Below, piece after piece: positions 1 to 8,400 of a stretch of 63,434 nt of DNA. A model generated the notes under the pieces. That model was not told the origin of the DNA. It ran no database searches and was given only the letters and a program-made list of their open reading frames with translations. This stretch comes from Bacteroidales bacterium (GTDB lineage: Bacteria; Bacteroidota; Bacteroidia; Bacteroidales; UBA12077). Both the position numbers and the translations under genes were made by a program. The first letter of the stretch is position 1, and every line of letters begins with the position of its first letter. The stretch spans positions 1 to 63,434 of the forward strand of contig WTBR01000151.1 in assembly GCA_013138975.1 (NCBI GenBank), read 5' to 3'.

Positions 1-1044
1 AATGTTATTTATGCTTCGCCAATGGAATTATCTGTATTAGCTCAAAATGTTGACGACCCGTTACCTATAGATTTTGTTATTACTGCAAATGTAAGTTCAA
101 TTTTGGAAATAGAAGTATTAAGCACGGAAAACTTAACTCCTGAAGATTTTGGATTGGTAAGTTTACATTTACTGGAAGTTGAGACATTTCAATTCTTAGT
201 TAGTGTTTCAGAATTAGGTTCAAATCAATTGTTAGCAGCAGAATTAAAAATAAGTAATGGAAGTTATGTTTACATTCAAAACCTGGACTCAATTGTTAAC
301 AATATTGTTACAGTTAAAGATGGATTTGATGAATATATTATAGAAATTATTGAAACCGGGTATGAGACATACATTGATACAATAACTAATACAGTGCTAA
401 AATCTTATGAAAGTACTCCTTTTGTTATAGAACTTATTCCAGTTGATAATATTACTGTTACAGATATTGATGGTAATGTCTATCAAACAGTACAAATTGG
501 AGATCAGATTTGGATGGCAGAGAACCTGAAAACCACCAAATATAATGATGGCACTGCCATAGCTTTGGTAACTGATAACACAGAATGGGAAAATTTAACT
601 ACTGGAGCTTATTGTTGGTACAATAACGATGAAGCAAGCTATAAGAACACCTACGGGGCTTTATATAACTGGTACACTGTAATTACCGGTAAGCTTTGCC
701 CAACAGGTTGGCACGTACCCACCGATGCCGAATGGACTATGTTAACTACCTATTTGGGCGGTGAAAGTATTGCAGGAGGAAAACTTAAAGAAACCGGCAT
801 TACACATTGGGAAACTGACAATACCGGGGCAACCAACGAAGCTGGTTTTACAGCTCTTCCCGGTGGCTACCGTTTCTTCAATGGTATGTTCAGCGACATT
901 GGTTACCGCAGTTACTGGTGGTCGGCTACTGAGTACGGTGCTACAGGCGCTTGGGCTCGCAGCGTGTACTACGGTAGCAGCAATACAAGCAGAACCGCCA
1001 ACGGTAAGAAGGAAGGTTTTTCTGTTCGCTGCATTAGGGATTAA
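1..1044 (+). CDS. FISUMP-domain (C-type-lectin-fold) surface protein, 5' end outside window
   Basis: The reading frame is open to the left edge, so this is the 3' part of a longer gene (at least 347 codons). The first ~145 residues form beta-rich repeats of unknown type. From about residue 145 the sequence matches the Fibrobacter succinogenes major paralogous domain (FISUMP): 'GNVYQTVQIGDQIWMAENLK', then 'NWYTV', 'CPTGWHVPTDAEW', 'GFTALPGGYR', 'YWWSATE' and terminal 'GFSVRCIRD'. This fold is related to the formylglycine-generating-enzyme/C-type-lectin group and is a common ligand-binding target of diversity-generating retroelements in Bacteroidota. A decayed avd gene lies directly downstream, which supports a DGR-target role. 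No C-terminal T9SS signal follows the domain; any export signal would be outside the window. The family call is firm; the ligand is unknown. Confidence 0.85.
   Translation, partial: NVIYASPMELSVLAQNVDDPLPIDFVITANVSSILEIEVLSTENLTPEDFGLVSLHLLEVETFQFLVSVSELGSNQLLAAELKISNGSYVYIQNLDSIVNNIVTVKDGFDEYIIEIIETGYETYIDTITNTVLKSYESTPFVIELIPVDNITVTDIDGNVYQTVQIGDQIWMAENLKTTKYNDGTAIALVTDNTEWENLTTGAYCWYNNDEASYKNTYGALYNWYTVITGKLCPTGWHVPTDAEWTMLTTYLGGESIAGGKLKETGITHWETDNTGATNEAGFTALPGGYRFFNGMFSDIGYRSYWWSATEYGATGAWARSVYYGSSNTSRTANGKKEGFSVRCIRD
862..1041 (+). other. Candidate DGR variable region (VR)
   Basis: The last ~60 codons of the FISUMP gene have the layout of a DGR variable region. Invariant scaffold positions (GYR, NG, IG, YWWS, TE, AW, YY, GFSVRC) alternate with positions holding residues reachable from AAY codons by adenine substitution (S, D, Y, R, G, A, T). 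Many codons are NNC or NNT (AGC, GAC, TAC, CGC, GGT, GCT), and the stretch is visibly richer in G and C than the AT-rich first half of the gene. I find no matching template repeat in this window, so the direction and activity of mutagenesis are not shown. Confidence 0.55.
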
Positions 1045-1068
1045 TTCGTTTGACTATTTGATATATTT

Positions 1069-1101
1069 GTTTAACCCGCGAAGCGGGTTAAACTTTTTTT
1101 T
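1069..1101 (+). terminator. Rho-independent terminator after the FISUMP gene
   Basis: A perfect 11-bp stem (GTTTAACCCGC / GCGGGTTAAAC) with a three-base GAA loop is followed by a run of T. It starts 25 bases after the stop codon, as expected for an intrinsic terminator. Confidence 0.9.
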
Positions 1102-1109
1102 AAATTTTA

Positions 1110-1397
1110 GCACAGCATAACGAACTTCCGGTTTATAAAGCAATCTACGATTTGCTTTTGGCTATCTTTCTGTTTACAAAAGAGTATAAATATAATGTTG
1201 GCGAGAGCCTAAAGAAAGAAACAATAGAATTCTTACATTAATTTATCGTGCCAATACAAGGCATTAGCCGATGTGCTGAAAATGGCAAAGGAAGAAATTG
1301 AAGTTATCCGTTTGCTTATTTGTGCAATGAAAGACATGAAACAGATATTTTTTTAAAAATAAATCGGGTTGTTGAAAATGTGTCGAGACTAAACTAG
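1110..1397 (+). pseudogene. avd: Decayed avd gene (DGR accessory variability determinant, four-helix-bundle protein)
   Basis: No start codon is present and the homology runs through several frames. Frame one reads 'HNELPVYKAIYDLLLAIF' and 'VGESLKKETIEFLH' then a stop. A second frame gives 'LTLIYRANT' (from 1232). A third gives 'ALADVLKMAKEEIEVIRLL' and 'MKDMKQI' (from 1261). The first frame resumes with 'NRVVENVSRLN' (from 1362). Joined in order, these match the DGR accessory protein Avd, a basic four-helix-bundle protein that binds the DGR reverse transcriptase. At least three frameshifts and a missing start codon make it non-functional. Similarity ends where the tandem repeats begin at ~1394, so the extreme C-terminus is gone. 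In intact DGRs avd sits between target and reverse transcriptase, which fits its place after the FISUMP gene. The identification rests on recalled family consensus, not on a search. Confidence 0.8.
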
Positions 1398-1996
1398 CCG
1401 CTTAGCGGATACTTTAAATTATAAATAATCAGATTGAAAAGCAGTAATATTTAATTAGTATAGCCGCTTAGCGGCTCAATGCTGATAATAGGGTGAAGAT
1501 CTAACACAAATATTAGAAACGAAAAAAGTCTTACGAATGGAAAGCTGACCAATACACAATAGATTTCTTCATGGCAGAAATAATGAACTAGCCGCTTAGC
1601 GGGTTCTTTAAATTGCAATTAAATAGATTGAAAAGCAGTAATTCTTAATTAGCATAGCCGCTTAGCGACTCAATGCTGATCATAGGGTGAAGATCTAACA
1701 CAAAAATTAGATACGAAAAAAGTCTTGCGAATGGAAAGCTGACCAATACACAATAGATTTCTTCATGGCAGAAATAATAAACAAGCCGCTTAGCGGATAC
1801 TTTAGATTGGAAATAATAAGATTGAAAAGTAGTAATTCTTAATTAGCATAAGCGCTTAGCGGCTCAATGCTGATCATAGGGTAAAGATCTAACACAAAAA
1901 TTAGATACGAAAAAAGTCTTGCGAATGCAAAGTTGACCAATACACAATAGATTTCTTCATGCACAGAAATAATGAACAAGCCGCTTAGCGGCGGAA
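1394..1996. repeat. Three tandem ~194-bp repeats with REP-like palindromes
   Basis: Copies lie at 1394-1587, 1588-1781 and 1782-1976, with the first ~18 bases of a fourth at 1977-1996. The copies differ at scattered positions, so the array is not new. Each copy carries two near-palindromes of the type AGCCGCTTAGCGGCT (one at the unit start, one ~68 bases in) and a shared tail containing GACCAATACACAATAGATTT. Stops occur in all frames, so the unit is not coding. The array fills the gap between the avd relic and the convergent porP gene. Confidence 0.9.
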
Positions 1997-2009
1997 ATAA
2001 AGAGTGATT

Positions 2010-2987
2010 TTAGAATCTGTTTAACCAGCGGTATCTTCGTGTATTGTCACCGAAGTTAAGTCCAATCATTATTTCATGTGAACCATAGCTAATTCTTTGA
2101 ATATCGCTTAATGAGTAGTCAAATGCGTAACCAATGTAAAATTTATCAACTTTTATTCCAACCATAGTAACAAAAGCATTACTTGTTCTGTATGAAAAAC
2201 CTAACCAGTAATCTCTTTTATAATAACCTATAAGAGATACATCCGTTTGTAAATTAAAATTTTCGGTTGTTTTTATTAAAATAGAAGGTTCTATTTCAAA
2301 ATCATTCTTCATGTCGTATCTATAACCTGTAATTACATAATAATTACGCAACTGTTGATAATCGGCAAAACTGTTATCAGACCCAAATTTTAAGGAAGCC
2401 TGAAATAAATTTTTAACCGATAATCCAAAATAAAAAGGTTGATATGTATAATATATCCCAAAGCTACCATCCGGAATATACATACCTTCGCGTGCTTGAT
2501 TCAGCAATGGATCATTTTCCACTAAAGGTTTTAATTCATCAGTATTTATTCTAAACTGAAATGCTGACAAAGATAAACCTAAGGACAATTGTCCATCTTG
2601 AATAAACAAGTGATAGGCATATGATATTTCTAGTCCTGTTTTCCCTATTGGTCCATTCTGATCGTTAAATAAATATCCACCGAGACCTATTTTTCCACTA
2701 GGTCGACGCTTTTTACTTCTTTTTTTAACGGATCTGGACTTAGAAACATAGCTGTTTTTAAGTATTCTGGCTTGCCCGCTAATAGACTGTGTCATTGGAG
2801 CATTTTCGAAGCCCAGCCATTGCTGGCGTGCTGAAAGATTAAATGAGGTAAACCCCTCGCTTCCGGCGAAGGCAGGATTAATAAGGAATTTATTCATCAT
2901 ATACTGACTCATACTAACGTCAGGCTGACTTATTCCTGAAAAATTAGTCAATGTTATGATAAATAATATAATTAGTAATTTCTTCAT
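2010..2987 (-). CDS. PorP/SprF family type IX secretion outer-membrane protein
   Basis: The 325-residue protein begins with a signal peptide (MKKLLIILFIITLTNFSGISQ) and the family's N-terminal signature 'MSQYMMNKFLINPAFAGSEG'. The rest is alternating beta-strand sequence typical of an outer-membrane barrel. PorP/SprF proteins act at the outer membrane with the T9SS and are typically encoded beside the cargo they serve, as SprF is for the gliding adhesin SprB. It is the last gene of a same-strand set (2602-, 279- and 338-residue proteins), 42 bp after the type-B CTD protein, so it is the likely dedicated export partner of that set. It is one of two PorP-like genes in the window. Confidence 0.9.
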   Translation of the reverse strand: MKKLLIILFIITLTNFSGISQPDVSMSQYMMNKFLINPAFAGSEGFTSFNLSARQQWLGFENAPMTQSISGQARILKNSYVSKSRSVKKRSKKRRPSGKIGLGGYLFNDQNGPIGKTGLEISYAYHLFIQDGQLSLGLSLSAFQFRINTDELKPLVENDPLLNQAREGMYIPDGSFGIYYTYQPFYFGLSVKNLFQASLKFGSDNSFADYQQLRNYYVITGYRYDMKNDFEIEPSILIKTTENFNLQTDVSLIGYYKRDYWLGFSYRTSNAFVTMVGIKVDKFYIGYAFDYSLSDIQRISYGSHEIMIGLNFGDNTRRYRWLNRF

Positions 2988-3029
2988 TCTATAACAAAAA
3001 AAATCAATCTGGATGAGATTTCCAAAACT

Positions 3030-4046
3030 TTACCTCACTAATGTTACATTACCAACTATCGGTTGCTCTCCATTATGTAAATCAATTACATAATAATATG
3101 CATCCATTGGTAATTTTTTACCTTTCTGATTTGTACCATTCCAATAATTTTCAGAAGAGTATCCATCGGAATGAAATACCCGATTACCGAATCTATCAAA
3201 AATATCTAATGTTAAATCTTCGAAAACATATAATTGAGCAATTTCCCAAACATCATTTGTGTAATCACCGTTAGGTGTAAAGACATTTGGTATTTCCAAT
3301 TCACCACAAAAACGAATTACAATTGTATCTGTGCCTTCACAATTATATTCGTTGGTTACAGTAACCCAGAACTCCTGATCTTCGATTTTAGTAGTTACAT
3401 CCATTGTAGGTGTTATACTATTGTCTGACCATAAGAAGTTATATCCCCAATCGGAAGGATCAAGAATTAAAGCATCATTAGGATCACACAAGGTAGTATC
3501 TGAACCTAAATCAACAATAGGTAATTCGTGCAGTATTACAGCAACAGAATCTGTTGCCTGGCAACCATCAATATCTGTTACCCGAACCCAAAAATCACCA
3601 CCTGCTGATGCTATAAATGTTTCTCCAACACTATTATCTTGCCATAAGTAGGAAGTAAATTCCTCTGAACCTACGTTAAATGTTTCAGTTTCATTCTGGC
3701 ACATTTCAATATCTACTCCTAAATCAATAAAAGGTGTAGAAACCATAATTGTTTCTTGGTAAGGTTCACCCTCGCAGCCAAAAAGATTTCTTTCTATAAC
3801 CGTAATAATATGTGCACCTGCAACGCTGTTCCATCGAATTTCAACAGAATCGCCTTTATCATATCTTGTTTCTACAGTACCACCTTCAACTGTCCAAAAG
3901 AAATCTGAATTACCATTATCGCCACCAACACCATAACGAACTAAATCGTTACCACAGGCAACAGGAATTGTTTGTGCATAACTATTTAAACCTGATCCGA
4001 AAATCAAGAGAAAAATTAAAAATAATATTTGCTTATAATTTTTCAA
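3030..4046 (-). CDS. Secreted protein with type-B T9SS sorting domain (gliding-motility-associated C-terminal domain)
   Basis: The protein has 338 residues with a signal peptide ending near 'NSYAQ'. About three PKD/Ig-like beta domains follow, each with paired cysteines ('CEGEPYQETIMV', 'CQNETETFNVGS', 'DGCQATDSVAV', 'YNCEGTDTIVI'). The last ~90 residues are the type-B CTD: 'IPNVFTPNGDYTNDVWEI', 'LDIFDRFGNRVFHS', 'YWNGTNQKGKKLPMDAYYYV' and the end 'GNVTLVR'. This domain directs export by the T9SS and depends on a neighbouring PorP/SprF-like protein, present 42 bp downstream. It is small for a CTD-bearing adhesin, which suggests an anchor or linker role for the larger CTD-less proteins upstream; that role is inference. 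Confidence 0.88.
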   Translation of the reverse strand: MKNYKQILFLIFLLIFGSGLNSYAQTIPVACGNDLVRYGVGGDNGNSDFFWTVEGGTVETRYDKGDSVEIRWNSVAGAHIITVIERNLFGCEGEPYQETIMVSTPFIDLGVDIEMCQNETETFNVGSEEFTSYLWQDNSVGETFIASAGGDFWVRVTDIDGCQATDSVAVILHELPIVDLGSDTTLCDPNDALILDPSDWGYNFLWSDNSITPTMDVTTKIEDQEFWVTVTNEYNCEGTDTIVIRFCGELEIPNVFTPNGDYTNDVWEIAQLYVFEDLTLDIFDRFGNRVFHSDGYSSENYWNGTNQKGKKLPMDAYYYVIDLHNGEQPIVGNVTLVR

Positions 4047-4077
4047 TATAATTATGCTTTTTTACTTTTTTAAAATA

Positions 4078-4103
4078 CATCCTATCCAAAAAAGGATAGG
4101 ATG
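4078..4103. terminator. Intergenic hairpin between the 279- and 338-residue genes
   Basis: A perfect 10-bp stem (CATCCTATCC / GGATAGGATG) has a six-base A loop (T loop on the minus strand). It lies 23 bp after the stop of the 279-residue gene and upstream of the next gene on the same strand. No good T-run follows, so a partial terminator or an RNA-stability element is as likely as full termination. Confidence 0.5.
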
Positions 4104-4125
4104 CATTTAATTAATATTTATTATC

Positions 4126-4965
4126 TTAGTTAGCTAAGTGAAAAATAGGACCAGTTGTTGGAGAAGGAAGTACTGTTACAATAAATGTATCATCCGTTAA
4201 AGAAGCATACAATGTATTTGCAGCTGCACCATCTCTAATTGAAGGAATGTAATCAGATACTCTTGAAACAGCATCATTAACACCATCAATTGTAAAAGTA
4301 TAACGAGTTACCTTGGTATTTAAAACACCATAAGTAGCAGAAGCAATTAATGTTTGTGCAGCACCTGGAGTACCAAGAGCAACATCAGTTATAGGAGTCG
4401 TAGAAATAACAGCTCCATCAACAGTTACTTTATCTGCTAAATAGTTTTGAACCACCAATGTATAATCAACCTCAAAAAGAGTTGCAGTATTATCCGCAAT
4501 ATCAACAAGAACAGCAGCAGTATAATCACCGCATTGCTCAACGTCACCAACACTAAAATCTGCAGTTGGAGCATCTAAAACATCAACATTAACAGATCTT
4601 GTTGTACCTGCACAACCATCTGTACTAGTTTCAACAACATTCAAAACATAACTACCAGCAGTACCGATTGTAATATCAGGTGCGATTGTAGTTGCAGTAT
4701 TAACTGCATCAAAACTAAAAGAAGCTGGATCAACAGCAAAACTCCATAAGAAGCTAGAAGTAATTGTCCATCCAGGACCTACATAACCTGGGTTGAAATA
4801 AGCATCAGGTGCTACATAAAAAGGCACTTCAGTTCCTACAGTCATAACCATATCTACAGTTTGATCCTCAGTTAAATTCGCATCTTTTGCCTGACCAAAA
4901 GCTACACTAAAAGAAATAGCTAATACCAAAGTAAAAGCAATTTTAAAAAAGTTCATTTTTTTCAT
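4126..4965 (-). CDS. Exported Ig/PKD-like protein of the T9SS cluster, function unknown
   Basis: The 279-residue protein has a signal peptide (MKKMNFFKIAFTLVLAISFS, cleavage near 'AFGQ'). Two beta-sandwich-like segments follow: one with 'TDGCAGTTRSVNVDVLDAP', typical of PKD/Ig-like repeats of Bacteroidota surface proteins, and a C-terminal one after 'VEQCGDY'. No recognised T9SS CTD is present. It ends 'SPTTGPIFHLAN', similar to the end of the 2602-residue protein upstream ('RIPETGFQYHLP'). A strong promoter lies ~200 bp upstream and hairpin 4078-4103 follows, so it may be made in larger amounts than its neighbours. Major structural subunit or adapter roles are possible but unproven. Confidence 0.75.
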   Translation of the reverse strand: MKKMNFFKIAFTLVLAISFSVAFGQAKDANLTEDQTVDMVMTVGTEVPFYVAPDAYFNPGYVGPGWTITSSFLWSFAVDPASFSFDAVNTATTIAPDITIGTAGSYVLNVVETSTDGCAGTTRSVNVDVLDAPTADFSVGDVEQCGDYTAAVLVDIADNTATLFEVDYTLVVQNYLADKVTVDGAVISTTPITDVALGTPGAAQTLIASATYGVLNTKVTRYTFTIDGVNDAVSRVSDYIPSIRDGAAANTLYASLTDDTFIVTVLPSPTTGPIFHLAN

Positions 4966-5164
4966 GATCTAAAGTTTAAGTTAGTATTTAATTAATTTTT
5001 TAATGTTTTAGTAAATAATTATTTTATTACGTTTTTTTTGTCACAGGGTTTCAAACTTTGTATTCATATTCAAATATCTTCATATACATATTAAGCATTA
5101 CGATACTTATTTAATTTGGTTTCAAATATTTTCATCTGTTTGATAACAAGATAATTTAAGCTCG

Positions 5165-5196
5165 CAAATGTATCATTTTTAATGATTAGTGCCAAA
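5165..5196 (-). promoter_or_regulatory. Bacteroidota-type promoter for the 279-residue gene; the rest of the 4966-5455 gap is an AT-rich leader
   Basis: On the minus strand, TACATTTG at 5172-5165 is a perfect TAnnTTTG -7 element. A TTG at 5195-5193 lies 20 bases upstream, the right spacing for the -33 element. Transcription would begin near 5158 and give a ~190-base leader before the ATG at 4965. Beyond this promoter I see no gene, terminator or repeat in the gap. The promoter can uncouple the three downstream genes from the giant gene. Confidence 0.65.
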
Positions 5197-5455
5197 CATC
5201 ATTACACCAAATGATATTAGGCTTATTTAAACTATTCAAAACTATTAATGTAATTAGCATGAATATTTCCAATAATTTAAACCAACTACTAAATTACCAT
5301 CAATCAACTCAAAGTACTCTATTTAAATTCATATTTTATTAACAAATTTATCTCTGTTAATATTTTCATAAATATCTATTGTTAATAAGTCTATTGTAAG
5401 CTATATACATAAAATAAAATGTTTTAATTTTTATTTTTCTCATTACATCTATCTT

Positions 5456-8400
5456 CTATGGCAAATGATATTGAAATCCCGTTTCAGGAATCCTATTAAC
5501 TGTATAAGTTACCGTTGCAGTATTGGTACAACCAGAAGCTACAAGCGTTACTTTACAATAATATATGGCTGTTTCTGAAAAAGCACCTCCATTAACTGTT
5601 ACATTTATCGTTTCATTCGTATCATCAGCAACTGCAATAGTTAAAGCCGCATTTGTAAACCATTCAAATAAGTCACCGGAAGCATCGGTATTAATTAATG
5701 CATTAAGTGCAGTTAAATCAACTGTAGATTGTGCATTTTCTCCGGTTACTTCCGAACATAAATCAGCAGGTATTTGATCATTTGCCATTGGTAATGGATT
5801 TGCAGTGATATTAACACTACCTGTCATGGTTTGAGAACACGTAGTTGTTGCATTTGCAGCTTCTACTGTATAATTTCCACCTACTGTTTGATTTCCAAAA
5901 TCGAGAACTGCTCCCGTTCCTGCGTATGTACCTACAGATGTTGCACCCACAAACAATTCGTAATTTACTCCAAGCTCAGAACCATCTAATCCAACCACAA
6001 GCCCTGCGCCTCCTGCACAAATAGTACCACCACCTGTTACGTTGTAAAATGCAGGTATAGAATTTACTGTAACAGTAGAACCATCAACACTTCCAATATT
6101 TCCTCCATTATTATATGTAAAAGCTGTTAATACATAATCACCTGTTGCTGCTGTAGGTATGCTATATGGTAAACTTGTAATTGCAACAACATTAGGTACA
6201 CCTTCAATTGTATATGTAAGCGAATAATCGAGATTAGTTGCATCTACTCCAGAAAAAGAAACAGATATAGAAGTTCCATTACAAACATCATCTAATACTG
6301 TGAAATATGCTTTTGCCAGAATTGCAGAAGTTGATCCAAGTGTATAATACATTGGATCTATATCAATTGTATTTGTTGTTGTTACAGTACCATCGTAATC
6401 GTCAGAAGGAGGGTCTGTTGGAGTATTCGAAGCTATTTCAGCCCAATTTGTTCCATTAAATTCCGCTACTACAATATCAACTAGTCCATTTGTAGTTGTC
6501 AATGGTGTAATATCGCTACTCGAATTCCAACGTAGTTTAACCTGAGCAGTATTAGTTGCTACCGGGTTTGTAATTGCCCAATATTCACTTGTACTTACAG
6601 CCGTTAAACCTCCTGTTACTGAACTGGTAGCATGTCCTGCACCAAAATATTCGGCTTTCCATGTACCATCCATTACACCAAGGGTTTGTACTACTCCATA
6701 TTTTGAACCGTCGCCTATTGGGAATGTAAAATCCTTTCCACCAAAAAGATTTTTAGACATAGGACCATCAATATAGGAACTTGAAGACCCCCCAGCTGCA
6801 GGTAGAACAATCCCATCTGCATCACCATCTCCATTTATTATCATTTTTAAAATATTTGTAGATGTTGTAGTAATAATTCCATCTGTTAAAGTTAATATCT
6901 TATTAATCTCTAATGGACTATTCAAGGTTAAACCACTACTATTGTTTATTTCAAAATTATTAAGCCCATTTGTTCCCGTGAACTCACCATCAGCCCCTCC
7001 AAGTGTTTGAGGCGAACTTCCGGCAAATATTACCGTGGCATCATTAGATCCACTTAAAAACGCTCCCGAACTTAAGCGCTGAAAAGCTCCATTTATAGTA
7101 AGGTTTCTTTCATTAACACTATTATCTAAAGTTGCACTAATTATTTTCAACGTATCACAAATTACTAAATCTTTATCGGGTAGAATTCGTTTTCCTGTTC
7201 CCGTAAAATAGATTCCTCTTATTGTATCTAAACGATCGGCAATAATTGTATAGTCCCCACTTCCACCATATTCTAAAATACCTCCTGAACAAGTTAAAAA
7301 AGATGTAAATCGTCCGGCAGGCAATATTGGCCCTTCAAGTCGCAACCGACCTGTACCATCGACAGTACCTAAGTTATGTCCATAAGAGTCCTCAACATCG
7401 AGAACTCCATTTATTGTTGTTCTGTATGCAAACCTTCTGTTTCCATTTGTATTTACTGAATCTCCAGGACTAATTTCAACAATAAATCCATTTGGACCAC
7501 CTGCAGGAGCTTCCGGAGTCCATATATTAATATCATCCCAGTCTCCATCACTATTACTTGTATAGGTTGGAACTGTCGCAGGAATTGCTGCATCAGCACC
7601 TGCTGTATACTCTCCTGATAAATTATCTACTCCGTTAAAATCAAAAACAATAGTATCTGTAGCTTCATAAACATTATCAGTCTCATCTGATCCTGAAGTA
7701 GCTTTACTCCACGTTGTTCCATCTGGAATTACTAATCGTGCTGCAACATAATCAGATTCTGTTCCTGCTACATCACCATTATCATATTTAAATTTTAAAT
7801 CACCATCGAATCCTGAAATACCGGAAGATGCAACTTCCCAATAATATTGTAATACTTCGGTATCATCTACAACAGTTGGATGATGAGCATTAATACAATC
7901 TATTCGCACAGAACCTGCATCACTAGACACTATCTCAAGTATGGCCGGAGTATATTTTCCACTAATACCTAACGGAAAAATGATTGTATCCGCTACAGCC
8001 GGGAAACTTTTCTTAATACCATAATCACTAAACACTCCATTGGGTTCTATCATTTTTGTAGAACTAAATCCTGTACCTGTTGTATCAATAATATTTGCAT
8101 CTTCACCTAATGTTAAAAGGTGTTGATTGATATTAAAAACTCCATCAGATAATAACAAATCCTGATTTAAGGTGATAGCATTTGATATTCTGGCACCATT
8201 TGGATTATATAGATTTAATCTCCCAAATGTACCGGTACCGGATATATCTTGTTCTAAAGTTCCATTTAATATTAAACCTCCATCATCTGCATCTCCAGAA
8301 TGGATACCATTATTTACTATATCCCCAACTACAAAAATATCGTATGTACTGCTTACCAAGGTACCTGAATTTATTGAAAGGTCATTTGCTACGGTTACAT

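Noticed and set aside
761..1120. A 119-codon open frame overlapping the end of the FISUMP gene.
   Set aside because: It is an out-of-frame shadow of the conserved FISUMP C-terminus and runs through the terminator.
1394..1996. Tandem repeats considered as a CRISPR array or as a DGR template repeat.
   Set aside because: The units are 194 bp with no short repeat/unique spacer pattern, and share no sequence with the FISUMP variable region.
5456..5460. Possibility that the giant protein was cut off from a downstream CTD by a frameshift.
   Set aside because: The 490 bp after the stop are AT-rich and non-coding in all minus frames, and the next gene starts with its own signal peptide.
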